This document shows, piece after piece, positions 45,527 to 53,935 of a stretch of DNA of 64,000 nt. This stretch comes from an uncultured Dehalococcoidia bacterium (GTDB taxonomy: Bacteria > Chloroflexota > Dehalococcoidia > Lucifugimonadales > UBA3495): the NCBI GenBank assembly GCA_958296445.1, contig OY282565.1, positions 3,025,570 through 3,089,569 of the forward strand, given 5' to 3'. A program made the position numbers and the translations under genes. Under the pieces are notes generated by a model. It searched no databases. It saw nothing but the letters and a program-made list of their open reading frames with translations, and was not told the origin of the DNA. Each line of letters opens with the position of its first letter. Position 1 is the first letter of the stretch.

Positions 45527-45579
45527 GCCCGAGAATCCAAGCGCATTCACATCAGCGAGCATAGCAACTAGGCAGGAAT

Positions 45580-45780
45580 TTGACTGTGATTGAAGAAACG
45601 ATACGGCTCAGCGAACCTGAAATTGCTGTTTTCATTAGCAGTCGTCAGGATGCAGAAATGGCTGAAGCCAGGGCTCTGGCTATTAAGACTGTGGATGGGT
45701 TCCCTGGTGTCCGTGTTTGGGCCTTTGAAAATGCGCCTGCCAGTTCCGAAACTAGTTTAGGGACGGAGCGCGCGGCATAA
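45580..45780 (+). pseudogene. N-terminal fragment resembling DUF4062
   Basis: The frame has EIAVFISSRQDAEMAEARALAI and VRVWAFENAPASSETS, matching the start of DUF4062 proteins (x-V-F-I-S-S, later F-E-x-x-P-A-S). Those domains are about 80-90 residues long and fused to larger signalling or NTPase proteins; here the frame diverges after ETS and stops after 66 codons. Start would be TTG 45580 or GTG 45586. DUF4062 is common in defence and STAND-type genes. Confidence 0.55.
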
Positions 45781-45835
45781 GCCGCCGGAATACCGGCATA
45801 ACAGCCGCAGAGTAAAAGCGCAAGGAGGCAAGAGA

Positions 45836-46141
45836 ATGCCAACGCCAAAGGAGACCAACCCCGGCAACCTGCCGCAGGTAGCCTGCGAGGACATACGGCA
45901 CCTGCAGAAAAGCCCCGCCCGGGTCATAGATTTCTACGAGCAGGTAATGGCCCAACAGTTCAACCGGCTTTCGTCCCAGAACCCCCATAAGCCAGAAGGG
46001 AAGACTCGGCTCTACTACTACGAATTTCTCCGAACGGCGGCCCAGCAGGCTGCGTTGGATGCAAGGGAAGCCGTCTACCGGATGTACGGGGACTTCGGAG
46101 TATCCGTAGTAAAGAACTGGGACGCTGAACTAGGCTACTAA
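45836..46141 (+). CDS. Hypothetical protein, 101 residues
   Basis: A small acidic-helical protein with a strong ribosome-binding site (AAGGAGG at 45822-45828) before ATG 45836. Residues 30-75 are likely helical (IDFYEQVMAQQFNRLSSQ, LYYYEFLRTAAQQAAL). No family recognised. Its place among defence remnants suggests an accessory or antidefence gene, without proof. Confidence 0.55.
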   Translation: MPTPKETNPGNLPQVACEDIRHLQKSPARVIDFYEQVMAQQFNRLSSQNPHKPEGKTRLYYYEFLRTAAQQAALDAREAVYRMYGDFGVSVVKNWDAELGY

Positions 46142-46282
46142 CGCGGAGCGAAAGGCAGTCGCTTACGCGGCTGCCCCCCACCGCACAGGCTAGTCGGCAG
46201 CCCAGATGTCCAGGTAGCCGGTAGGTTCGGGCGACGCCGAGAAGGCGAAGGCGGCTGCGAACCCGAACCGACCGGAGCGCGG

Positions 46283-46699
46283 GTGCTGCCGAACAACCGG
46301 GTAGCGATAACCCGCATAGCGATCGCCGAAGCCGGGCAGAAGATGGCGCCGGAGCTAACCGGCGCAGAGCCAGAGGACGAGCTAATGTCCGGGTGGTTCC
46401 CAGGCTGGGACCAGTGCCGGTATTACTACGGGATACCCTGCCCGGAGCCCAGACGGTTCTACCCCCGGGACTCGGCCAGGCTAATGGCCGTCACCGCGGA
46501 CTCGTTCTTCTACTGCGTATTCGAAGGCGGCCCGTCCGGGTTCCCGCCGCGGCCCCTAGCGATACTCGAGCAGGAACACCACTGGACGCCCGGGACGTCA
46601 GGGTTCGGCGCCAGCTGGCTGTGGTGGCACAGCGGGACCCCGCAGTACCCGCATAACCCCATCAGGCTGTTCCTGCCGGTAGCCCCAGCAGAAGGCTAA
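46283..46699 (+). CDS. Hypothetical protein, up to 138 residues
   Basis: A Trp/Pro-rich ORF (SGWFPGWDQCRYYYG, FGASWLWWHSGTPQYP). No motif recognised and no clear ribosome-binding site at 46283; ATG 46343 (MAPELTGAEPEDEL) is an alternative start giving 118 residues. Might be a small cytoplasmic protein of the island. Confidence 0.4.
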   Translation: MLPNNRVAITRIAIAEAGQKMAPELTGAEPEDELMSGWFPGWDQCRYYYGIPCPEPRRFYPRDSARLMAVTADSFFYCVFEGGPSGFPPRPLAILEQEHHWTPGTSGFGASWLWWHSGTPQYPHNPIRLFLPVAPAEG

Positions 46700-46774
46700 G
46701 ACCACAGCGTGCCAATGCGGCCCGCTCCAGACACTTGCCAGGAGCGGGCCAGCCTATGCCTGAGAACGGAGAGA

Positions 46775-47029
46775 ATGTACAAGAAAAAAGGAAATTACAC
46801 AGTCATAGCAGCGATGCTAGTCGGAATACTGACACTGTCCGCGCTCCTAGAGTTCGAAGTGCCCAGAGCAGACGGACTCGGACCATCCCTAGCAAGAGTG
46901 GCACTACCATCCCTCACTAGCATAGTAGCAGGGCTCATAGTCAAGATGACCATTACGAAAGAGCGAGAACCAGCCAAGAGCAGGCGAATGAAGATCCGAT
47001 CCCGGACCCGACCCTTGCGACCCCGATAA
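46775..47029 (+). CDS. Small two-helix membrane protein
   Basis: Eighty-four residues starting at ATG 46775 after GGAGAG. Two hydrophobic helices (YTVIAAMLVGILTLSALL near 8-25 and VALPSLTSIVAGLIVKM near 42-58) and a strongly basic tail (KSRRMKIRSRTRPLRPR). Shape resembles holin-like or toxin-like small membrane proteins, but no homology is recognised. Confidence 0.5.
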   Translation: MYKKKGNYTVIAAMLVGILTLSALLEFEVPRADGLGPSLARVALPSLTSIVAGLIVKMTITKEREPAKSRRMKIRSRTRPLRPR

Positions 47030-47078
47030 CTCAAGGAGTCCAGGCCACCCACCAACCGCCAGACGCAGAGAGAGTGCC

Positions 47079-47264
47079 ATGCCCCGAGAGTTCAACGCAG
47101 TCAACCGCGGCGTATACATCGCGGACAACCTGCCCTTCCTACGCCGCATCAACAGCGAATCCGTAGACCTTGTCTGCATCGACCCGCCCTTCGGCAAGAT
47201 GCAGACGTTCGGCGGCAGCAAGGCAAAGCTCAAAACGCCTACGACACTCAACCGGGCATCTTAA
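47079..47264 (+). pseudogene. N-terminal fragment of a DNA methyltransferase (DPPF motif)
   Basis: The frame reads GVYIADNLPFLRRINSESVD and LVCIDPPFGKMQTF, the start and catalytic motif IV (D-P-P-F) of a beta-type DNA methyltransferase. After KAKLKTP the frame ends in an IS element, so the gene was interrupted; no continuation was found on the far side of the IS. Confidence 0.7.
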
Positions 47265-47721
47265 CGCGCATACGCCGCATCCCCTGATAGTCCCCGGCCC
47301 TCAGCCGCCCCAACGCCGTCAGCAGATAGGCCAGCACCGACATCGTGGCGTGCAAGCTCACCCTTTCCCGCCCCAGGAACTGATGCCGGTCCAGCAGCCG
47401 GGAATGCTTGGCGCTGGCAAACCACCGCTCTATCGACGTCCGTTTCCTGAACAGATCCTTCCACTCCGCGCTAGCCCGGTGCAGGGTTCCCATTATCCGC
47501 GCCGTTTCCCTTCGGGCTTCTCCGAATACTCGAAGTCGCAGTAGCTGCTCCAGTCAGTCCGGCCTTTCAGGTGGCATCCACCATCCGGGCAACGGAACCG
47601 GTGCTTCCCGTCAGGGGAAGTCTCCAAGAAGTCCATGGTCCGGCCCCCGATGCAGACCGGCAGGCCCTTCTCGTCATACAAGCCCTCGTACAGCCGCTTT
47701 CCCGTCTTCTTGTCTTTCGGC

Positions 47722-48391
47722 GGTTCTGTTGCATTTGCTGGGTAGTTAGCCTTCAAGCCGCCGCCGCCGCCGCGCCTCCTCCCTGTCTCGCGCTCGCAAT
47801 TTCTCTACGGCACAAGTCGGCCCGGTCTTCTCAGTAGCAGGCGGTAGGTAATCGAAGTTCAGTTCCTCGCCATCCGCAACCGCATACCCTACGCCGGCCC
47901 CGTGGTTGCGCCAGCTAAATTGCTCAGGCCGGAATCCAACCCTTACCCGAACATCGGGCTTGTCGGCAGGTTGCCAGATAGGTTCCTCCACTTTGTTCCC
48001 ATCCCAATACGGATGGGAAATTATCACCAATCGGAGGACTCCATCCCCCCCTTTGATTCTGAACAAATCATTGTGGTCAAACAAATGCAATTTTCCGTCG
48101 CAGATTTCGCATCGGGTTTTCCCGCGCAGCAATCCCCACGAACAAGGCCAACTGCGAATGTTGGCAACCTGACGCAGACAAGGGCCACCTTTCGGGTAGC
48201 TCCGAATCGGCATTAGCGCAGGGTTGGCGCGTAGGAAGCTCTCCAGACGCTCAGACGCCGCTCGGTGTTCTAGGCAATCCGGGTCGCCACAGGGCTCAAA
48301 ATAGCCAACGTGCGGTTCCCACTTGGCGAGAAATTCTTTGTCCTTAAGCATCATCCCTCCTCGCTAACTACCCAGCAAATGCAACAGAACC
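47722..48391. mobile_element. 670-bp non-autonomous IS6-like element with one cargo gene
   Basis: Perfect 29-bp inverted termini and an exact 8-bp target duplication show a true transposition event. The whole interior is a single gene that does not encode a transposase, so movement must have depended on an enzyme supplied in trans. It interrupts the IS transposase gene and is therefore the younger insertion. Confidence 0.9.
47746..48354 (-). CDS. Cargo protein of the nested element, unknown function, 202 residues
   Basis: Start ATG 48354 directly follows GAGGAGGG just inside one terminal repeat; the stop codon (47746-47748) lies inside the other. Cysteines are grouped (CGDPDCLEH near 22-30, CEICDGKLHLFDHND near 82-96), which may bind zinc. 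No D-D-E triad, helix-turn-helix or membrane segment is seen. The tail is highly basic (REEARRRRRLEG). I do not recognise a family. Confidence 0.75.
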   Translation of the reverse strand: MMLKDKEFLAKWEPHVGYFEPCGDPDCLEHRAASERLESFLRANPALMPIRSYPKGGPCLRQVANIRSWPCSWGLLRGKTRCEICDGKLHLFDHNDLFRIKGGDGVLRLVIISHPYWDGNKVEEPIWQPADKPDVRVRVGFRPEQFSWRNHGAGVGYAVADGEELNFDYLPPATEKTGPTCAVEKLRARDREEARRRRRLEG

Positions 48392-49254
48392 CTTTCGGCG
48401 GCTTGGGAACCGCTATAACCGGCGTGATGCCCAAGTCCGCTATGTGCTGGAAGTTGTATCCCGCATGATACCCCTTGCCGGCGGTCAGATAGCGGGGGTT
48501 GAGCCAGGGGTGAAGTTTGAGGGCAGCATCCAGATCCGCCCGCAGCCTGGGGCCTTCGTTGGAGTTGGCCGGGCGCACGCTGATATACAGGGGCAGGCCG
48601 TAGTGAGCGTCGCTGATGACATCGGCGCCGTAACCGAAGAACAATCCCTTGTTGCCGGCCCCGGCTTGGGGACTTTTGTTTTTGGCCTTACGGTATCCCC
48701 AGGCAGCTTCGGGATCCGCGGGAGTATCACGGCGGGGATTGGCGCAGGCCGGGATGTCAGTGGCGTCTACCGCCAGAATTTCACCCAAGGCGGGGGCACC
48801 GGCGGGGATAATGCCGGACTCCCGCAGCCCTTTTATTTCAACAGCGCACTCCTCGAATACTGCCGCCATGATCGGATTCAGCTCCTCCTGATGCGGAGCG
48901 AGCCGGTGGTTCTTGAACCGGCTGAAGGCAACCTCCGAGGGTACGCGGCTCAGGCCGCACAGCTCAAGCAGGCGCGGGTCATTGTCTACCCGGTTAAGAA
49001 ACCCGTTAGCGAAGCGCTCGTTGAGGAAGTACTTCAAGATGTTGAGCCGCAACATCTGCCGCGCCGGATACCCGGGATTGCCGCCTGTTTTGTGAGAACT
49101 GTCCAGCTTCGCAACCAGCTCTTCGGAGCAGGCCGAGAAACAGTCCAGAACGGCTTTCAGGAAGTCATAGCCGCTTTTAGAGACTTGCGCGGCAGGCCCG
49201 GGTAAACTACTATTCCGGCGCGCCACTGGGAAGCCAACCTTCCGGGTGGTTGCA

Positions 49255-49287
49255 GGAGCCGCTGGAGGTCGTAACTCCAGCGGCTCC
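49255..49287. repeat. Perfect 13-bp hairpin in the 5' part of the transposase reading frame
   Basis: GGAGCCGCTGGAG (49255-49267) and CTCCAGCGGCTCC (49275-49287) flank a 7-nt loop. Such hairpins near IS ends can block outside transcription from reaching the transposase start; equally, it may lie upstream of the true start codon. Confidence 0.85.
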
Positions 49288-49331
49288 CCTTTAGACAGTA
49301 TAAATGTACTATCTTTTACGGCTAATTGCAA

Positions 49332-50029
49332 CTGGCAAGTGTCAGTCGCGGGTCCGTAATCTCGATTTTTCCGGCAGTGATTCTCTTGAATTAAGGTTTG
49401 AGACGTCGAAATTTCAGGTATCCGGGATGATTGGGCTTACCGGGGGCCGGGATTGTCCGGTGCGGTCTTGCCGGGGCGGATACCTGAAGCGGTGCCTGGG
49501 GCTGTTGCTTGTGGTGGTAAACCGGAGCGGTTCAAGGCCGGGGCGGTGGTTCCTGCCTGGTAGCACCTTTAATTTTACCGTTGCCGGATGCTGATATCCA
49601 AATAGCTGACGGCGCAGGTAAGGATACCGGTTCCGGCGCAGTTTGCTTACAGGCCATTCCATCCCTGCTCAGAGCTGGCATTTATGCTACGATTTTCGCA
49701 AACCTGCTCTTTTAGCGAAGTTCGTCGACCGGCGGCTGAATTCGTCTAGGTTAAGAGTAGCGGAATTTTCTCGGCTTCAGGCGGAATCTCCCGATTTTTG
49801 GCTGAATCAGGATTCCCAGGATTCCAAAATTCGCCGCATAAGGGAAAATCCCGAAAATCCCAAAATCCGGCAAATCCTGATTCAGACAAACGCCCCAACC
49901 CCGCCGCCCCGTCTTTCGCGCACCCCGGTTATTTGATATACTAAATACTTGTGTTGCCGGGCCCCGGTAGGGGTACGGCTTCGTTTTGCGCGTGGCGCGT
50001 CTAGTTTGTGTTATGTAAGGCGGTTGAGG
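49332..50029. other. About 700 bp without a recognisable gene
   Basis: The region between the IS and purA has only short ORFs without ribosome-binding sites. It holds an interspersed repeat block at 49797-49892 (GCTGAATCAGGATT ... AATCCTGATTCAGACAA) like that at 11455-11590. Remaining sequence is GC-rich and unremarkable. Confidence 0.65.
49797..49892. repeat. Interspersed intergenic repeat, second block
   Basis: GGCTGAATCAGGATTCCCAG and AAATCCTGATTCAGACAAAC form an inverted pair with GAAAATCCCGAAAATCCC between them, related to 11455-11590. Confidence 0.75.
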
Positions 50030-51316
50030 ATGCCGGCATACGCCGTGATTGGGGGCCAATGGGGCGACGAGGGCAAGGGCAAAGTCATTGACTACCTCGC
50101 CGGAGAGGTGGATAGCGTCGTGCGCTATGCCGGCGGCAACAACGCCGGCCACACCGTGGTCAACGAGCAGGGAGAATTTCAGCTCCACCTAGTGCCTTCC
50201 GGCATCTGCTGGCCCGACGTCGACGGCATCATCGGCAACGGCGTCGTAGTTGACCCCGACGTGCTGGTGGACGAAATGGAAATGCTGCGCGGGCGCGGCA
50301 TAGACACCGGCAAGCTCCACGTAAGCGAGCGGGCCCACGTCATTATGCCCTACCACGTAATGCTCGACGCCCTAGAGGAACAGGCCCGGGGCGACACCGC
50401 CATCGGCACCACCGGCCGCGGCATCGGCCCGGCCTACGTCGACAAAACCGGCCGCGAGGGCATCCGCATCGGCGACCTCCTCGACTGGGATTCCCTAACC
50501 CCCAAGCTAACCCGAGTCCTAGAGCGCAAAAACCAGCTAATCACCAAAATTTACGGCGGCGAACCCTTGTCCCTAGATGAAGTCAAAGCCAAATGCCGCC
50601 AGTGGGCCGAGCAGCTCCGCCCCTACGCCCACCCCACCGAGCAGATTGTCCAAGACCGCCTCGCCCTCGGAAAACGGGTGCTGCTCGAAGGCGCCCAAGG
50701 CACCCTGCTCGACCTCGACCACGGCTCCTATCCCTACGTCACCTCATCATCCCCCTCCATCGGCGGCGCCTGCACCGGCCTCGGCCTCAACCCCCAGGCC
50801 ATCGCCGGAGTCCTCGGCGTGTTCAAGGCATACTCCACCCGCGTCGGCAGCGGCCCTATGCCCTCGGAAATGGACGACCCCACCGCCGGAAAAATCCGCG
50901 AAATCGCCCAAGAATACGGCACCACCACCGGCCGGGCCCGGCGCATCGGCTGGTTCGACGGCGTAGCCGCCAAATACAGCCAACTGGTAAACGGCTTCAC
51001 CGGCCTAGTCCTAACCCGCCTCGACATCCTAGACGGCTTCGAGTCAGTGAAACTCTGCGTCGGCTACCAAGCCGACGGGCAAGACGTCACCCGCTTCCCG
51101 GCCAACACCGCCCTGCTCTCCCGCTGCCAGCCCGTCTACGAGGAACTCCCCGGCTGGGCCGAACCCACCGCCAGCGCCACCCGCCTAAGCCAGCTCCCCC
51201 AAAACGCCCTAACCTACGTCCGCCGCATCGAGGAACTGGTCGGCTGCCGCGTCCAAATCGTATCCACCGGCCCCAGCCGCGCCGAAACCATCCAACTAAG
51301 CCCGGTATTCGAGTAG
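50030..51316 (+). CDS. purA: Adenylosuccinate synthetase
   Basis: A 428-residue enzyme that makes adenylosuccinate from IMP, aspartate and GTP, the first step to AMP. The P-loop GGQWGDEGKGK (residues 8-18), NNAGHTVV near 39, GTTGRGIGPAY near 126 and the C-terminal GFESVKLCVGY/ITK-type region near 340 are present. Length fits the family. Start ATG 50030 (MPAYAVIGG) is chosen over upstream in-frame ATG-less extension. Confidence 0.95.
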   Translation: MPAYAVIGGQWGDEGKGKVIDYLAGEVDSVVRYAGGNNAGHTVVNEQGEFQLHLVPSGICWPDVDGIIGNGVVVDPDVLVDEMEMLRGRGIDTGKLHVSERAHVIMPYHVMLDALEEQARGDTAIGTTGRGIGPAYVDKTGREGIRIGDLLDWDSLTPKLTRVLERKNQLITKIYGGEPLSLDEVKAKCRQWAEQLRPYAHPTEQIVQDRLALGKRVLLEGAQGTLLDLDHGSYPYVTSSSPSIGGACTGLGLNPQAIAGVLGVFKAYSTRVGSGPMPSEMDDPTAGKIREIAQEYGTTTGRARRIGWFDGVAAKYSQLVNGFTGLVLTRLDILDGFESVKLCVGYQADGQDVTRFPANTALLSRCQPVYEELPGWAEPTASATRLSQLPQNALTYVRRIEELVGCRVQIVSTGPSRAETIQLSPVFE

Positions 51317-51333
51317 CCTTGCCGAGGTGAATA

Positions 51334-51555
51334 ATGGCGACAGTAACCGAACGTGGCCCTGAGCCTGACGCCGCCGCTTGGCGGGCCATAGGACGGCTGG
51401 AGGGTAAAGTAGACGCCCTGCTCGAAGGGCAACGCGCGTCGCAGGAAGGCCAGCGGGACTTGAGCCGCCGCATAGACCGGCTCTTTTACGCCATCCTCGG
51501 CATAGGCGGCGCATTGCTGGCCGCCATCCTGGCAACGCAGTATTTCGGGAGCTAG
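51334..51555 (+). CDS. Small coiled-coil protein with C-terminal membrane helix
   Basis: Seventy-three residues, 17 bp after purA. Residues 18-48 are a charged helix (RLEGKVDALLEGQRASQEGQ) that may form a coiled coil, followed by one membrane helix (AILGIGGALLAAILATQYF). Probably a tail-anchored protein of unknown role. GAGGTG lies 7 nt upstream of the ATG. Confidence 0.6.
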   Translation: MATVTERGPEPDAAAWRAIGRLEGKVDALLEGQRASQEGQRDLSRRIDRLFYAILGIGGALLAAILATQYFGS

Positions 51556-51573
51556 GCACACAAATTAACCCCA

Positions 51574-51603
51574 AAGAAAAAAGGGAGGGCAACTGCCCTC
51601 CCT
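51574..51603 (-). terminator. Intrinsic terminator of the dapA-side operon
   Basis: On the minus strand AGGGAGGGCA and TGCCCTCCCT pair around two bases and are followed by TTTTTTCTTT. It lies 66 bp beyond the dapA stop codon and may also face purA transcription. Confidence 0.8.
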
Positions 51604-51669
51604 ATCCCTTATCAGAAAACCCGAAAAAACCTCTGTGTTCTCCGTGTCCTCTGTGGTTAATCCCCGTCC

Positions 51670-52560
51670 CTACACCGGCAGGTCAACCGTGTACTGCGCC
51701 ATCACCCGCTCAATCTCCGCGGCCGCCCTTTCCGACGCCGGAATCAGCGGCAAGCGGGGGCTGCCCACATTGAAACCCGCCCGGTTCAGCCCGTGCTTGA
51801 CCGGAATAGGGTTAGACTCCACGAACAGCGCCTTGAACATCGGGTGCATCCGCCGGTGTTCCGCGGCGGCCCCTTCAATGTCGCCCTCCAGCAACAGCCC
51901 CATCATCTGCTTGATTTGGCTGCCGATAAGATGCGACGCCACGCTGACCACGCCATAGCCGCCCATCGCCATAATGTAAAACGTCTCGTTGTCGTTCCCG
52001 CTCCACACCAAAAACCCCGGCTTGGCCCCGTCAATAATGCGGGCAATCTGGTCCATATCGCTGCCCGCCTCTTTAATGCCAACGATGTTGTCAATCTCGC
52101 TGAGCCGGATGGTGGTTTCGTGGCTCATATTCAGGCTGGTGCGGCTGGTGACATTGTAGACGATAGCCGGCAGATTCGTGCTGCCAGCAATCGCCTTGAA
52201 ATGCTGATACAGCCCCTCTTGGGGCGGTTTGTTGTAATAAGGCACCACCAGCAGCAGCCCGTCAACGCCCTGCTTCTCGGCCTCCTGCGTAAGCTCGATG
52301 CTCTCGGCGGTGCTGTAATTGCCGGTTCCGGCGATGACCGCCCCCCTATCGCCGACGCCCTCCTTGACCTCGGCATACAGCCGCAGCTTCTCCTCGGTAG
52401 TCAGCGTCGGCGACTCGCCCGTAGTGCCTGATACGATAACGCCGTCGCTGCCGGAGTCCAGAAGGGCATTGGCGAGCCGCTTGGCCTGCGGGTAATCCAC
52501 CTTCCCCTCGGCGTCAAACGGCGTAACCATCGCCGTAATAAGCCTGCCCAACTCAGTCAT
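51670..52560 (-). CDS. dapA: 4-hydroxy-tetrahydrodipicolinate synthase
   Basis: A 296-residue TIM-barrel lyase condensing pyruvate with aspartate semialdehyde, the first committed step of lysine/diaminopimelate synthesis. GTTGESPTL near residues 45-53, IVYNVTSRT with the catalytic Tyr near 135, and VGIKEAGSDM with the Schiff-base Lys near 163 are present. Start ATG 52560 has a strong AGGAGG; the upstream frame extension lacks one. It ends the operon that contains dapB and asd. Confidence 0.93.
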   Translation of the reverse strand: MTELGRLITAMVTPFDAEGKVDYPQAKRLANALLDSGSDGVIVSGTTGESPTLTTEEKLRLYAEVKEGVGDRGAVIAGTGNYSTAESIELTQEAEKQGVDGLLLVVPYYNKPPQEGLYQHFKAIAGSTNLPAIVYNVTSRTSLNMSHETTIRLSEIDNIVGIKEAGSDMDQIARIIDGAKPGFLVWSGNDNETFYIMAMGGYGVVSVASHLIGSQIKQMMGLLLEGDIEGAAAEHRRMHPMFKALFVESNPIPVKHGLNRAGFNVGSPRLPLIPASERAAAEIERVMAQYTVDLPV

Positions 52561-52696
52561 GGAAGCCCTCCTTTCAATTGGATCTACCACCCTAACCTCC
52601 CCGCCCATTATACCCCCACCCACCCAACCCGCAACCCCGCCGGGTACTGGGATTGCGCTGCACATCAGAGAAAGCTGCCAGGTCGCGTGTCCCCGG

Positions 52697-53935
52697 CTAG
52701 ACGGATGACTTAGTGGTGCGCGAGTACAATTTCCTCAGCAGCGTCGCCCACCACCTGAATGAAAATCCCGCAAGTATCACTACTAACGCTGTGCCGATCC
52801 CCGCAAGAATAATGGCATTCGCAGTAGACAGTCCTCCAGTGATTACCGCGGTTATTCCGGTGAGCAGGTCCATTATGGCAACGAACCCCAGAATAAACGT
52901 AATCCAGCGTTGGAAAGACGCTTCGCGTCGGCTGCGTCTCCTTTCAATGTAGAGTTCTATCAGGCTGAGCCTACGATCCAAGACGTCCATCTGCTCGTCA
53001 ATTCGGCTGGTTGCTCGGAGTTTATCGAATATCGCTTGGTATCGGGAAGTCACTGTTGCCGAAACAGTCCCTCTTACGGATTCCAAGGCTTGAGTGAAGC
53101 CCGTGAGAATCAAGTCTGGATTGGATTCGGCCCTTTCGTCGGCAATGATTCGGTCAATCTGCTGACTCAGGGCATAACATTTGTTCCAAGCTGACTGTAG
53201 TTTTATTTCCATACCCAACAGCATTGACTTGGTGCGCGCAATCTGGCCGGGGCTGCCCCACGCGCAAGCGACTATGCTTGACCAAGTAACATAAACGGAA
53301 GATGCGCTGTCAAGGTCAATGTCCTCAATATCGGGCGGAGTCAATTCGCTGTACTGGTCGAAATCCAGGTCATTCTCGTCGTGATCTTCGTCAGGCTCCA
53401 ATCCCAGATATGCTGGCTCCGCTAGTAACTTGAAACTCGGTTCCCACACCTTTTTGTCAGATTCCGAGAGCCCTTCGTAGATAAAGAAACTAAAAATATA
53501 GGACGGTTCGGTAGGAATTATGCCATCAAATTGAGGAGCAATACATTGAATCGGATCTTGTCCATCAGCCAGCAAATCTTGATGCAAGGTACGTCGCTCT
53601 CGCAGTGAGTTGAGAACGATGTCCTTGCGTTCTTCATCATTCACATTCACCGAAACCTCCACTGCTCTGTAAATTACAAAGCACGCCGAGGTATCCGATA
53701 TCGCCAAATAAACGGCGAATGGCCCAACAGAGCCAGCCATATAATCGGACTTGACTAGATACCCGTAGTCGAGATTGAATTGCAACGATGTGCGAAAAAA
53801 GCGTACATCAAAAAATCCGGCATCGTCATACAGTAAGCCTTGTTTCGATAAATTCATGCAACTTTCCCGAAACGGCTGTACCGCAGAGCCAATGGACAAC
53901 TCAACCGGCAAAATAGCGTATTCGTTCCGTATCAT
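52697..53935 (-). CDS. Hypothetical protein with coiled coil and two C-terminal membrane helices
   Basis: A 412-residue protein starting at an ATG that overlaps the upstream stop (ATGA). Its large N-terminal part has no recognised motif; residues 320-360 are helical and charged (QMDVLDRRLSLIELYIERRRSRREASFQ), followed by two hydrophobic segments (WITFILGFVAIMDLLTGITAVI and NAIILAGIGTALVVILAGF). This matches a cytoplasmic sensor with membrane anchor. It is coupled to an isochorismatase-family gene inside a lysine-pathway cluster. Function unknown. Confidence 0.65.
   Translation of the reverse strand: MIRNEYAILPVELSIGSAVQPFRESCMNLSKQGLLYDDAGFFDVRFFRTSLQFNLDYGYLVKSDYMAGSVGPFAVYLAISDTSACFVIYRAVEVSVNVNDEERKDIVLNSLRERRTLHQDLLADGQDPIQCIAPQFDGIIPTEPSYIFSFFIYEGLSESDKKVWEPSFKLLAEPAYLGLEPDEDHDENDLDFDQYSELTPPDIEDIDLDSASSVYVTWSSIVACAWGSPGQIARTKSMLLGMEIKLQSAWNKCYALSQQIDRIIADERAESNPDLILTGFTQALESVRGTVSATVTSRYQAIFDKLRATSRIDEQMDVLDRRLSLIELYIERRRSRREASFQRWITFILGFVAIMDLLTGITAVITGGLSTANAIILAGIGTALVVILAGFSFRWWATLLRKLYSRTTKSSV

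Larger units (their letters stand above)
47714..48399. repeat. 8-bp target duplication and 29-bp terminal inverted repeats of the nested element
   Basis: CTTTCGGC occurs at 47714-47721 and again at 48392-48399, flanking the element exactly. The inverted repeats at 47722-47750 and 48363-48391 match over all 29 bp; they begin GGTTCTGTTGCATTTGCTGG. Length of the duplication and the GGTTCTGTTGCA start are as in the IS6 family. Confidence 0.95.
47248..49331 (-). mobile_element. Inactive IS (IS1182/IS5-like DDE transposase) carrying a nested element
   Basis: Transposase sequence runs on the minus strand from about 49331 to 47248 and is split by a 670-bp element at 47722-48391. The left end lies within the methyltransferase remnant. 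Terminal inverted repeats could not be identified by eye, so boundaries are approximate. The family call rests on the DDE layout (see the transposase entry). Confidence 0.65.
47248..49331 (-). pseudogene. Interrupted DDE transposase
   Basis: Three parts: 49331-48400 (with YPARQMLRLNILKYFLNERF, EILAVDATDIPA with the first Asp, ISVRPANSNEGP), 47713-47493 (KDKKTGKRLYEGLYDEKGLP) and 47493-47248 (RKRTSIERWFASAK with the catalytic Glu). Parts one and two join exactly if the nested element and one target repeat are removed (VPKPP|KDKKTG). Parts two and three are in different frames around a TAATG. The segment normally reading A-D-K-G-Y reads TAGKGY, so the second catalytic Asp seems lost. The gene is therefore dead three times over. 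Confidence 0.75.

Noticed and set aside
48444..49205. Plus-strand ORF of 253 codons opposite the transposase
   Set aside because: The minus strand encodes recognisable transposase motifs; this is its shadow.
49332..50029. Search for the rest of the interrupted methyltransferase beyond the IS
   Set aside because: No frame on either strand continues the family sequence, so the 3' part seems deleted.
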